A stretch of 64,000 nucleotides of DNA from Branchiostoma floridae. Lineage: Eukaryota; Chordata; Leptocardii; Amphioxiformes; Branchiostomatidae. The notes under the pieces were generated by a model that saw only the letters and a program-made list of their open reading frames with translations, did no database searches and had not been told where the DNA came from. The first letter of the stretch is position 1. Each line of letters starts with the position of its first letter. Made by a program: the position numbers and the translations under genes. The stretch lies in NCBI RefSeq assembly GCF_000003815.2, contig NC_049988.1, positions 19,612,333-19,676,332 of the forward strand. Reading direction: 5' to 3'. This document shows positions 1 through 10,415 of this stretch, one piece after another.

Positions 1-1690
1 TATGTGTCCCAACACTAACATTCTGGGTATATCATACAAAACACACAATGTCTAAAGATATTCCTTTTTTCCGTATACAATTCGTTGAGCAATATGTCAA
101 ATTCTAGGTCACAGAGAGAGCGCGGCGAGTGCGCCGTCCTAGTGGAAAGGGGGTATTTGTGGCAAATGTTGGCACGTACGTGTGGACATTAGCACACCAA
201 GTCCGTGTGTGTTTTGACACGTGGGTATTACCCCACCGTCAAGAAAATTCGTGTGAAGTCAAAAGTGCCCCCATACGTATATAGCTTTTTTTAGGCAAGA
301 TTATCACAGTTTCTACCATAGGTCCAATTTCCTGTCCCCACTCTGCCCCAGGGAAATTTAATCTCAATCGTCATCACCCATAGCTTCTCCTCTTACAGTT
401 CGAGCATCTTATAATTATCCCAGGCTGTTTCTTGGTTCCTCGGGATCTGGGGGAGAGGTAGGGGGTGGGGGTAGCCTGGGAACCATACCGTCGGGCGCTC
501 GGCGGTGTAGGGGTGACCGCCCGTACAGTTGATTGGTACAGGCCGGGGGAGTTCTTACGGGGTTAGATTAGTTTAGTCGCGCGGGAGGGGTAAATTGAAA
601 AGGCCGGCTACAAGCTCTATGGGCGAAATCTCAAAGGGCAGCTAATCAGACAGGCTGACAGAAGCTCCCCAAAGCCGACCGCGGAGAATGGTACCCAGGC
701 TAGGGTGGGGGTTGAAGATAGCCGACGTGCACGGGGCTATTTTATGTCATGAATTATTTCCGAATAAATTGGGTAATACAAACTGAACAACTACATGTAG
801 ACAGAGTAAAATATAGACACATGCTTCAGAACTTCGAATCAGAGGATTGACGAGACAGAAGGGACTGAGAGACAATATAGTGACTAAAACAGGTTTTGTT
901 TACGCCCTTGATTTCATAATTTGAATATTATGCAACATGTCAAGGATCCCACGTTCAAGTCAAGTCATGTAAAAGTATGATTCAAAAGAAAAAAAACTCA
1001 AAACCTAACAAAATTCTTTCTTTTTTTTGTTTCTGAAATTTGTTGAGTCGTCTGTCAAATCGCGCATAAAAGTTGCTGTTCTATGGCCTTATAAGTTATA
1101 TCGCGCAAGGAGCGCATATGGGTCACAGGAGACTGAAAGAGAGATTCCAATGTACGGACATAAAGCGACTTTTTTTTCTGGGGCCTTGGAGTTTGCTCCG
1201 CGCTCCGGCTTATCTAGAGGGCTGCGTCTAGTGGTTGGCGCATCCACCGTTTAAATAATCGCTTTGTACAGCATGTATCTTATGGACATTTTCTCCTATC
1301 TAACCATGCTAACTGGCATCCTAACGTGAAATGGTCAGGCTTCTTTAGCATCTGGTTTAAGTTCTACACGGTCCGAGTTTCGGCCAAAGCACCATATGGA
1401 TGGCCAATTAAATCCCACTGCGTAAAACGATAAATGTGGGCAGCAGATTACTCCGGCCCAGTAGCACACCAAAAGCAGAAACTGATCGCAACAAGAGAGA
1501 GCCTGGTCAACGAAGGTGAATAACGTTGGTAACAAAAGGAGAAAAAAACGATTTTTATTGTACTAAATTATATTATGCAAAACGTAGGTTCATATCTCAC
1601 ACTGCTTACCAAGACTAACTGAGCATCAAAAGATAGATGAAATAATAGATAAGACCATTTGCATTTTGATCAGTCTGTCTGTTCTCACTA
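1..1690. other. Left edge, no gene recognised
   Basis: I see only short chance frames. Words such as AATTCGTTGAGCAATATGTC (about 80) and GAAATTTGTTGAGTCGTCTG (about 1035) resemble the interior of MITE family A, so parts may be old relatives of that element. A gene-1-type exon is not visible before the gap at 1691. Confidence 0.35.
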
Positions 1691-1821
1691 NNNNNNNNNN
1701 NNNNNNNNNNNNNNNNNNNNNNNNNNNNNNNNNNNNNNNNNNNNNNNNNNNNNNNNNNNNNNNNNNNNNNNNNNNNNNNNNNNNNNNNNNNNNNNNNNNN
1801 NNNNNNNNNNNNNNNNNNNNT

Positions 1822-3054
1822 GAAGATGAAGGGTACGAAAAGTTGGGCTTTACGCTGGACACTAAAGAACAGCGTCTTCACATAGCCGCGGAGACGATGG
1901 GCGGGGAAAATGGAACGGTGACAGTTGCATCTTTCGAACCGGATGGCGATGTGAAACGAAATGTGTCGGTAAGACAGTTAACGTCTCCTACCTCGCTCTA
2001 CTGTAGAATACCCCCTCCCCACACTGTACTCTAATTGACTCTATTCTATGACTTTTAGACCAAGTTATGCATATTGTTTTTTCTCCCTAGGCCTTACAGG
2101 CTTTTTTAAAAACTCAATGTACTTTTTTTCTTACTAAAGTTCGTGGCCGCAGTGGAAGGAAAACCTGTCATCTCACTGTCACTAGACCTGTATCGTCCTG
2201 ACAAGTTTTTGGATACAGCCAACGCCTACTGTATCGACCTGGGAAAGGACTTCAAGGATGGAGTTGACTTCGCCAAGCGTTTGGAAGAAGCGGTGGATAG
2301 GTGAGTACATAATTATACTGTAGCTCGTGTGTGTATGTGGGGGTGGCTATGGATTAGTGAAACATGATTTCGTATTTAAGAGTTTCAGAGCACCATCCCA
2401 ACTTACTTCGTAGGCTCTCTTGGCCATTGTGGGCTAATATTACACTTTTGCTGACCGTTTCTTTTTCTGCTGTGTCGCTTGACCTGGCCCGGCAGCCCAA
2501 GCGACACACTAGAAAAAGGAACGGCCAGCAAAAGTGTATTATGAGCCCCACCCCAAGGCCCAGAGACCCTACCTTGGAAGCTATTTTAATGCTGTTTTTA
2601 GAACAGAAAAGTCCTAACGCTCAGAAAATCAGAAACAGTTGAACAAATTCCCTTAGACGGATGGCATAATTCGTATTCATTGCTTACTGCCATCTAACTT
2701 CAAGAAAGAAAGTTTTTCCAAAGACCAGAGCGCTATTCATTACCCAAACCGGATTGTATTTCACGCACAGATATAGCAATGATAATGCACCAAACTTTTA
2801 CCAGCTAGCTGTAGTCCTTGTTGTCATCAAATGCCTCTCAGTGATATAAGCTATAACAAGAACCTTTCCTTCTTTACACCAAGGATCAAAAATCCTAGCG
2901 CATCTTCCGTGGAAGATGGTGATGATGAGGGAAGCCAGGCAGAAGATGACACAGATGGTAACGGAGCAGAACCTCACACGACGGAGAAAGGACGCGACAC
3001 CGAAGAGGCGGAGTCAGAAGGTCACCCGGACTCGGAGATGGAAGAGATGGATGG
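1822..3054 (+). CDS. Partial gene of unknown function, three internal exons
   Basis: Three exons join cleanly: 1822-1968 (open at the 5' side into the gap at 1691-1820, phase-0 donor GTAAGA), 2140-2300 (acceptor after CTAAAG, ends phase 2, donor GTGAGT) and 2884-3054 (acceptor CACCAAG, donor GTAAGT, ends phase 2). Together they encode about 159 residues. The first two exons read like a folded domain, with alternating hydrophobic stretches such as VISLSLDLYRPDKF and YCIDLGKDFKDGVDF. The third is strongly acidic and low complexity, rich in E, D, S and G (for example SSVEDGDDEG and SEMEEMDG). I do not recognise the family. The start codon and the last exon(s) are not visible; the 5' end probably lies in or before the gap, and the 3' end beyond 3054, perhaps in the second gap. 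An alternative is that the third exon is a variable acidic tail. Intron 2 carries a long hairpin at 2431-2549. Confidence 0.6.
2431..2549. repeat. Long inverted repeat (fold-back element) in an intron
   Basis: The left arm runs from GGGCTAATATTACACTTTTG to TGTGTCGCTTG; the right arm from CAAGCGACACACTAG to AAAGTGTATTATGAGCCCC. Arms of about 50 bp pair almost throughout around a short GC-rich loop near 2490. It lies in the intron between exons 2 and 3 of the unknown gene. Probably a small fold-back MITE. Confidence 0.75.
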
Positions 3055-3349
3055 GTAAGTACATCGCATTGTGGCATTTACCCCCGCAAGAGATCGCGTA
3101 AACATAGTCTCTACCAGACTCTAGCCTGGCCGAATGATAATAGCGGACTTTTGTGATTTGATTAGTTTTTTGTGCGTCTTTCACGAAGACTCTTTTTGCA
3201 TGACCGAAACCTGCCGGTGGGGATCAACCCAGCATGGAGATGAATATTGTAGATGGCAAGTAAAAACACCACAAAAAACGAACCGCCCTCGAACATTACT
3301 TACTGGCAGTTAGATAAAGATCTCCGGTGAATCGGAGACTTCTGGAGCT

Positions 3350-3425
3350 ATTATTGAATGAATGAAGACCTTTATTGCACATTGTTGCCAAACCGGGCTA
3401 AGTACAGGTCACAACAAGACATGTT
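3350..3425 (-). mobile_element. Retroelement 3' tail, minus strand
   Basis: GACCTTTATTGCACATTGTT followed by AAGTACAGGTCACAACAAGA reads, on the minus strand, as an end with GCAATAAAGGTC and ATTCATTCA repeats. A similar tail lies at 10704-10775 (CCTTTATTGTGCGTC, AAGTACGGGTCACAACAAAG). Confidence 0.5.
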
Positions 3426-4771
3426 GAAAAGATACAGTTCACAGATGCAAAATTAGACTATTGCTGGATAAATTCAACATCTCCTCGCTTTTCTGTTATA
3501 GTGGAGACAAAAGAGCAAATATGTTTTATGATCGATGGTCTGTCTAGTTGCATTAGGAATATGAATTTTTCTACAGAACTTAGGTGTATAAAATAAGGAA
3601 CTTGGTTTTGTGTAACCTTATCGGTTCATTTGTCTCTACGGTATACAATCTACACTCTACTACAAAATGGCGTTCGTCCTCTATTCTATCTAAATTGCAA
3701 TATTTGCATAGTCTTGTTCCAGAGGGGTGCGGNNNNNNNNNNNNNNNNNNNNNNNNNNNNNNNNNNNNNNNNNNNNNNNNNNNNNNNNNNNNNNNNNNNN
3801 NNNNNNNNNNNNNNNNNNNNNNNNNNNNNNNNGTACTATTTTTAAACCGCCACGCCTGTCCGGAGATCCCAAGGCCGCCGGATGCTTTCCCCTTTATCTA
3901 ATTAGGTACATATTCTACACTATATATTTCGAGATACGCAAGGAGAGAACTAAATCGAGTTCCTTGATCTTATAGCACCACCAGTACCGTTTGCAGCGCA
4001 ATGTGAGTACCTGTTTAACTTCACTGCTTTGCTCTGTTTTCTTGTCCAACTCTTACACACAAGTTACAACTTACTGATTTTCATGTCTCTGCCTAGCCTC
4101 AACCCAACCTCCTCACGGGGGTACAGATCGTAGACTTATGTAAAATCAGTTTTATTGCAAAGTCATGCACATTGTGCTAATTTCAAGTGAATAAAATTAA
4201 ACACTAGCGTACCAACATGAAATGATTAAATATGGGTTAACTACACGGGAATGATATACATTCTAACATAATAAAATCAATAGATTGAATGTAGAATACC
4301 TTGGCTTCTTTGAAAACGGTTAAAAATGAAGCGTCACTTATTTTCTATGATAGGTTGATTTGATGATCTTAGTAGAAGGAGTATCTTTTGTGGGCTTTTT
4401 TAACAATGAAAAACTTGGTGCGATTTCGGACACTCTTTCAAATAGTCTGTTTCTTCCAGCATCGAATCGGGGACATTCACAAATGAAATGTGTTTCGTTT
4501 TCCACCGCATGCGTTGTGTTTTAGTCCGACTTGAATTCAACCCGGTGCCCGACCGTGCCCCAAAATACCCCAGGCGCTGCAAGGTGTCTCAAGCGGCCAC
4601 GTAGGGGGCACTTCCGGGAGTGTTTAAAAAAAAAAAAAACAGACCGTGAACTGCCCGGCAGGGCCCCTTTTTCCAATTGGGACCTAGGCCTGAGCCAGGT
4701 GGTCACACAGTCTTCGAATTCTTGTTTAATCTCTTTCATGTTTCATCCCACAGCCTAAAATCCTTGTCAGC

Positions 4772-7700
4772 ATGTTGGCATTAGTCCTCCTTTCCCTGGT
4801 AGCCGGGTCCCTGGCCCACAGCAACGGTGCGCCTCACCAGGCCTGCCGAGACGGAGTCCCGAACCACCACCCCGTGGCCGCTATGGCTGGGACCATGCCG
4901 TTCACCATTACCGGGGGAGCCTACACACCCGGGCAGCACGTTCATCGTAGGTTGATTTTTGAACTCTCTCTCTCTTTCTTTCTCTCTCTCTCACTCACTC
5001 ACTCACTCACTCACTCACTCACTCACTCACTCACTCACTCACTCACTCACTCACTCACTCACTCACCCACTCACTCACTCACCCACTCACTCACCCACTC
5101 ACTTACTCACTCACTCACTCACTCACTAACTCACTCACTACCTCATTCACTCACTCACTCACTCACTCACTAACTCACTCACTCACTCATTCACTCACTC
5201 ACTCACTCACTCATTCACTCGCTCACTCACTCACTCACTCACTCACTCACTCACTACCTCATTCACTCACTCACTCACTCACTCACTCTCTCACTCACTC
5301 ACTCACTCACTCACTCACTCACTACCTCATTCACTCACTCACTCACTCACTCACTCACTCACTCACTCACTCACTCGCTATTTCTCAACACTCCTTTTCT
5401 CAACACCAATCCCGAGGTCTATTGTCCATGCTTCACCTTTTTTTTTTCATTTTTCAGTTACCATCAGTGGAAACGAGCCCTTCCGTGGGTTCATGATCAA
5501 GGCTTCAGAGGGCTCTTTCCAGGTTCGTTAAACTTTCCTAACAGATTCCAATGTTCCTGTGAATGAAATATAATTTCTTTAGCAGATTAAAGACATTGTG
5601 ATCTTACAAGCCAAGATGATAAAGTAGTTCTAAGTATACACGCGTTATATTGGTGTTATATGAGTGTGGGATCTTTACTACATCTGCAAAGACTACTAGT
5701 GATGAAAGATAGTTGTACAGGTTCAACTCCTTCTCGCTTCCTCTTAAGACAGTAATAAAAGTACAAGGCATGCCCAGATCGAGCTTAACTAGTAACTAGT
5801 TAACTAGTTATGTAATTTCCGAGCAGGCGAATCCAGTATCGTGTGAGATCGTGTGACGCAATCTTTGAACAGCGGTTTGGGCTCAGGCCGGGACCGCGTG
5901 GCACAGTGGTATTGTGTTCGCCTCGTGACCGAGAGGTTGCGGGATCGAATCCGCCTGCCGTGCTGCCGATCTTGTGCCCTTGGGAAAGGCACTTTACACG
6001 AACTTTCCTCACTTTACTCAAGTGAAAATCAGTCGTCCCTCGGATAGGACGTTAAATGGAGGTCCCGTGTCTGGGGAGAGCCATACCCCGGGCACGTTAA
6101 AGAACCCGCCACATGTGCGATGGTGCGGTGTGAGCGGTTCAAAACCTACAATACCTTGGCCGCACCTGGGGCAATTACTGTCGTATTGAGGTCACCTGAG
6201 TGGTGCCGTATGGCAGCTCGCTCCAGACACTTGCGACAGTCGTATTGAAGTCACCTGAGTGGCGCCGAATGGCAGCTCGCTACAGACCCTTGCGATTTAG
6301 CCCCGCCTTTTGTAAGCTCCTCGCAATTCAGCCCCTGGCTGCAAAGAGTGAGTAGTCGGCCCACCCAATAAACAAATAAACATAAACAAACAAGAGGTCC
6401 CGGGTTCGAAACCTGCCGTGTCGCCGATCTTGTGCCCATGGGTGAGCCTTGGCTATTGTAGAGTGGAATATCGTGGTTATCACCAGGCACAGTAGGGGCA
6501 TCTTCCCTGGATAGTTTTGAAGAAAACTTTCAGATAGATGTGATGTGCAAAAGTTAGGTGTGGCGGGTCGTTCAGTGTAAGATAACCAGCTGCTGCCGCG
6601 CTGTGTGCCTGCGAAGCTGGTGTGTTACGCCGAAGGGCGGTTATACCGGCTATTGAGATACAAATACAGAAGCTGGTGTGTTACGCCGAAGGGCGGTTAT
6701 ACCGGCTATTGAGATACAGATACAGAAGCTGGTGTGTTACGCCGAAGGGCGGTTATACCGGCTATATAGATACAGATACAGAAGCTGGTGTGTTACGCCG
6801 AAGGGCGGTTATACCGGCTATATAGATACTGATACAGAAGCTGGTGTGTTACGCCGAAGGGCGGTTATACCGGCTATATAGATACTGATACAGAAGCTGG
6901 ACTGTTACGCCGAAGGGCGGTTATACCGGCTATATAGATACAGATACAGATACAGATACAGGGGCACTTAACACGACTTTCCTCATTTTGTGTCTCCCAG
7001 GCCGGTGCCAACCAGCAAGTCATGGACTGCGACGGCACAGCGGACGCCATCACCCACACTGAAAACACCGACAAGAGCTCCGTCACTGTGACGTACGTGG
7101 CACCAGCATCCGCCGCCGGATCCATCGGCCTGAGGTAACCACATAGACCAATCAGCACGAGGGAGTCATCTTTATAGACCCAATCAGCACGAGGAATTTA
7201 TCTTTATAGACCAATCAGTGCGAGATATAGACTTATAGACCAATCACAGTAGGTAATCACATAGACCAATCAGCGCGAGGTAGTAATACTTACATAGACC
7301 AATCTGTCGGTCCAATGATTTTTTGAAAAAATCTGAGAAGCAACAAATAGATTTGGTGTGGCCTAACTGTACATTATTGGCATTATGTTAGAATTATCGT
7401 TTTACTTATATCACCCCTGTCATACATAAGGACGACCCCGTACTAGTGTGTATGTTACTAAATGTATTTTCTAGTGGTGCCGTTAAAATAAGCTCTTGGC
7501 TTGAGTACGGCGTCACTGTGTAGTATGTACTTTGCATTTTGCGTTTGATACAAATAAATGCACGTTTTTGTCTGTCTGCAGGTTGACTGTCGCTGTAAAC
7601 CACGATAAGTATTGGAACCCCGAACTCTTCACCCTGAGTCAGACTGCAGGTAAGATCTAGGGGAAAATTTGTCACCTTTCCGAACCGGGGCCCGACCGGG

Positions 7701-7963
7701 CAGCGCTGGGAAACGAAAAGTATGATATAAAATACAGCAAACTACACAAGACGTAAAGAGAATAGTCGTGGCCATTATTGGTGTATATTTTACGTATAAC
7801 GTAACATGTCTATTTTTCGTACGTATCATAAAGGTGAACTAGCGTTAATGTTTTGTATAATTGGAACATGGGGTACCACTTGATGTTTACCACCTAAATA
7901 GAGAAGCTCTAATACTTCTTTTCTTCTCCACCTTCACCTAATCCAGATGTCATCACCGGTTAA
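4772..7963 (+). CDS. Secreted Reeler-domain protein, gene 1 (five exons, 152 aa)
   Basis: Exons: 4772-4946, 5458-5522, 7001-7134, 7582-7649 and 7947-7963, with intron phases 1, 0, 2, 1 and GT-AG borders throughout. The start was chosen because residues 1-15 (MLALVLLSLVAGSLA) form a signal peptide and no other in-frame start gives one. The mature part is a single Reeler domain: Cys25, the Y51-TPG turn, LTISG at 59-63, FRGFMIKA at 67-74, Cys90, ITHT at 97-100, the strand SVTVTYVAP at 107-115, and Y135-W136 near the end. Cys25 and Cys90 are probably the conserved disulfide. The usual Trp in the 'WxAP' strand is Tyr112 here. Single-Reeler secreted proteins of insects (Hdd11/defense-protein type) act in nodulation and immune responses; that role here is inference. 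The last exon is only 17 nt and encodes DVITG-stop. Introns hold a large (ACTC)n tract, a SINE, a 56-bp minisatellite and a CCAAT-rich repeat. A possible ATTAAA polyadenylation signal is at 8067-8072. Confidence 0.87.
4967..5377 (+). repeat. (ACTC)n tetranucleotide array, about 96 units
   Basis: A CT-rich lead-in is followed by almost pure ACTC repeats, interrupted by CTACCTCATTC at about 5139, 5254 and 5323, which hints at a higher-order duplication. It fills most of intron 1 of Reeler gene 1. Confidence 0.97.
5891..6392 (+). mobile_element. tRNA-derived SINE, family 1, near full length
   Basis: The head (5891-5960) has a tRNA-like A box (TGGCACAGTGG) and B box (GGGATCGAATCC). A body with CCCTTGGGAAAGGCACTTTA and GACGTTAAATGGAGGTCCCG follows, then a 59-62 bp segment present twice (about 6181-6298), and an A-rich tail of AAACAAATAAAC units at 6366-6392. 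Acceptor-stem ends do not pair, so it is not a functional tRNA. It sits in intron 2 of Reeler gene 1. Other copies lie near 34.1-34.7, 57.55, 60.8 and 62.8 kb. Confidence 0.8.
6393..6450 (+). mobile_element. SINE family 1 fragment (B box and start of body)
   Basis: GAGGTCCCGGGTTCGAAACC followed by CTTGTGCCCATGGG matches the B-box region and start of the body of SINE family 1. It directly follows the tail of the preceding copy. Confidence 0.5.
6462..6960 (+). repeat. Dispersed repeat with a six-copy 56-bp minisatellite
   Basis: A unique-looking leader (GGGGCATCTTCCCTGGATAG, then GGGTCGTTCAGTGTAAGATA) precedes six copies of GAAGCTGGTGTGTTACGCCG, starting at 6613, 6669, 6725, 6781, 6837 and 6893, exactly 56 bp apart. 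It ends in GATACA repeats. The same leader and one minisatellite unit recur at 63620-63815 (plus) and 34950-35230 (minus), so this is a mobile family and only this copy has expanded. Confidence 0.85.
6961..6995 (+). mobile_element. SINE family 1 fragment abutting a splice acceptor
   Basis: GGCACTTAACACGACTTTCC matches the body of SINE family 1 (compare 57651-57680). It ends within a few bases of the acceptor TGTGTCTCCCAG used by exon 3 of Reeler gene 1 at 7001. Confidence 0.55.
7136..7310 (+). repeat. Short tandem repeat with CCAAT motifs
   Basis: Six units of about 25-36 bp contain ATAGACCAATCAGCACGAGG or a close variant, in intron 3 of Reeler gene 1, directly after the exon 3 donor. Confidence 0.8.
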
Positions 7964-8338
7964 GGTCATAACCTTGCTGACAAACAAGGACATAAAGCTG
8001 TACGTGACATAATCGTCCGTAGAAGTGACGTCATCAAAAGCAGCAACTTCCCGTCTGATATGAGATATTAAACTTCATCTGTGCAATCTATTTCTCACTT
8101 GAACATCGTTTTTGTGGCCTATTCTCTTCGTTGTCGCTAGGTTGTATACATCGTTACGTTCATATGAGATGTTTGCACTCACGTGATGATGACGTAAGCA
8201 TTTTCCGCCATGTTGGATGATTAAACCTGATGGACCTTGCCAGCTAAATTTAAAGTAGCATATGTAAATGTTATAATTTCTTTTTCAAACTTTTGAAGCT
8301 TATGTATGAAATGTTGGTGCATACATGAATGAATGAAT

Positions 8339-8453
8339 AAGTGAGTGAGTGAATGAGTGAGTGAGTGAGTGAGTGAGTGAGTGAGTGAGTGAGTGAGTGA
8401 GTGAGTGAGTGAGTGAGTGAGTGAGTGAGTGAGTGAGTGAGTGAATGAATGAA
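8339..8453 (+). repeat. (GAGT)n tetranucleotide array, about 28 units
   Basis: Nearly perfect GAGT repeats about 375 bp after the stop codon of Reeler gene 1. The motif is the reverse complement of the (ACTC)n array in intron 1 of the same gene. Confidence 0.97.
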
Positions 8454-9232
8454 TCCCGGTGTGAGTGGATCAAATCTTAAATACAAGTCTGGGCGCTATT
8501 ACTGGCTGAGTAGCGACCTTCGGGAGCGGACCAAAGCGAACAAGGCTCCAGGCTAACAGTCCCGTGTTAGCCAGGTTGCAGTATGTAGTAAAGTGAATTC
8601 ATTCCTAAAGCTACCGACATCTTCACATTGCCGTCATCCCTCAGCAAGACATCTGGAACCGCATAGTTTTGAACTTTTATTCAGCCTGTCGGCCAGTCCT
8701 GTGCATGTGTTAGTCAGATTGTATTTTCTGTACATCGCAAAACTGCTGTGTCATAAGCATGCATCATATGCATGGTTCTGAGGGGGAAACAAACTTTGCC
8801 TGCTTGTGTACATTTACGTAACCGCGCCTTCACGTGTTAGCCAGCATCAGTATCCCTGACCTACTTGTAGGCTGTATATACAGTACTACGTAGAACGCAA
8901 AGTCCGAATCTAAAGTAGGTCTCCAGCTCGGACCTTTAGGTTGAGCAAACTGAGATGTCCTCGCCAGTATCAGTAGTATGGGAACGGGCCCTTCTGTCGC
9001 GTTGCGTCATGTAGGGGCCGTCGACATATTGTCTCGAAATCATCGCGCATGATTCTTCCGTCACGTTATAATTATCTCCATGTAAAGGATAAAACTGCCA
9101 TCCGCAGAATGAGGAGTTCAATAAAATGATAAATATGGTAAGAACGTGGTGAGGTGTGTTACTCTTTCGAGTGACACTGGATACGTACAAGGAAGTCTCG
9201 CCACGATAAATAAGCTTAAGCTTGTAGCGACC

Positions 9233-9405
9233 CAATGGACCAATCCCAAAACCCCGTCCCCTGTTCTATCATAGTTCTATTTCAAATACCTCCGTCAAAA
9301 ATAGCCATTTCTGTCCAATGGGGCAGTTTTGACGGAGGTGTTCGAAATAGAATAGGGGGTTCTATCTGTTTGATATGGCGTTCGACAGGATCGGTCCATC
9401 ATCCT
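9233..9405. mobile_element. Fold-back MITE (family B)
   Basis: Inverted arms: TTCTATTTCAAATACCTCCG near 9269 pairs with CGGAGGTGTTCGAAATAGAA near 9334, and TGGACCAATCC at the left end pairs with GGATCGGTCCA at the right. A fragment with the same GACGGAGGTGTTC core and GGATTGGTCCA end lies at about 56190-56265. Confidence 0.65.
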
Positions 9406-9407
9406 AG

Positions 9408-9661
9408 AGGTGGTATCTCACTGCACTTGGAGTCACCGGTTCGGTACAGCAAGGCTCGTTCACTACGGCACTGTTGTGTTATTTTCTCCGTTTTGTTGAT
9501 AATTTAGATATTGCGTATTACGTAAAAGTATGACTAAGAAGACAGCAAAATACACAAAACGCTAAAAATTGTTCGTTCTTTATCTCTGAAATTCGTTGGG
9601 TAATCTTTCGAACCCCGCAGTGCCGCACCGGTGCCCCAAGTGCAGTGAGATACCACCTTAA
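9408..9661. mobile_element. MITE (family A) with terminal inverted repeats
   Basis: The left end AGGTGGTATCTCACTGCACT is mirrored by AGTGCAGTGAGATACCACCT at the right end. The interior has AATTTAGATATTGCGTATTA and AAATTCGTTGGGTAATC. A full relative lies at 57822-58065, and a deleted derivative keeping only the ends lies at about 12996-13068. Confidence 0.75.
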
Positions 9662-9825
9662 CTTAGCACAGTGGACACTTAAGCAAACTATGCTGAGACA
9701 GCTTCTCTAGTAACATCAGTAAAACATCATTGATCCGAGACGGTGGACGGTATAGACTTCTTAGCACGTGTTTGGCCCTTTGCCCCCCAAACGTTACAAA
9801 CCCGTAATAATATGACTCCCAAATA

Positions 9826-10327
9826 TTCAGGTCACTCACACTGGGGAGGGCAAAAAATCTGGTAGGAAATTAGGTGTGGGGGACGATACCAACTTCCAAT
9901 AACCTTTGACCCGTCACCGACACCATGCGTCCTTAAGGTCAAGCATCACAAACAATACTGCCATTCACCTTGAAGAAGGAATTTCAAAATGCCTGGTAGG
10001 AAATCAGGGACGAGGGACAACATCAGCTTCCAACGGCCTTTGACCCATTGGTTACGTCATACGTTCAATAAGGTCATGCGACCAAAAAATTCGGGCAACC
10101 CATTCCTGAGACGGCAAGATATCTGGTGGCAAATTCGCTACGGGGAATGATGGCGCCAGCTTCCAGTGACCTTTAACCTGTTCGTCACGCCATACGTCCA
10201 TTTAAAGGTCACGCGTCAAAAACATTCGGGTCACTCATTCTAGAGACGGGAAGGGGGATGATACCAACTTCCAATGACCTTTGACCTATTGCCCTTGCCA
10301 TTCGTCCGTAAGGTCAGTTTCCCGAGC
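9826..10327 (+). repeat. Four-unit tandem repeat with DR1-like motifs, upstream of Reeler gene 2
   Basis: Units start near 9826, 9953, 10090 and 10224 (about 105-137 bp each). Each contains a block related to CTTCCAATGACCTTTGACC and, about 25-30 bp later, an AGGTCA half-site. The copy at 10275-10287 (TGACCTTTGACCT) is a perfect reverse complement of the DR1 consensus AGGTCAAAGGTCA; copies at about 9899, 10034 and 10168 differ by one to three bases. The array ends less than 100 bp before the start codon at 10416. Confidence 0.7.
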
Positions 10328-10415
10328 ATTCGGGTGGCTCCGGTCCACTGTGAAGAAGACAGGAGGTCGGGTAGAATCCCTGGTTAGTCTACTCGAAGGA
10401 AAAAGTTTCCAAACG

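Noticed and set aside
3955-4012. Possible further exon of the unknown gene (acceptor near 3982, donor GTGAGT near 4003)
   Set aside because: Only 6-20 nt, with no supporting reading or homology; too weak to annotate.
4968-5377. Extension of Reeler exon 1 into a THSL repeat protein
   Set aside because: Translation of the (ACTC)n tract; the donor at 4947 splices it out and joins exon 2 in frame.
5891-5965. Possible functional tRNA gene
   Set aside because: A and B boxes are present but the acceptor stem does not pair and the sequence continues into a repeated SINE body; the same holds for 57553-57625 and the heads at 23.8, 29.3 and 34.7 kb.
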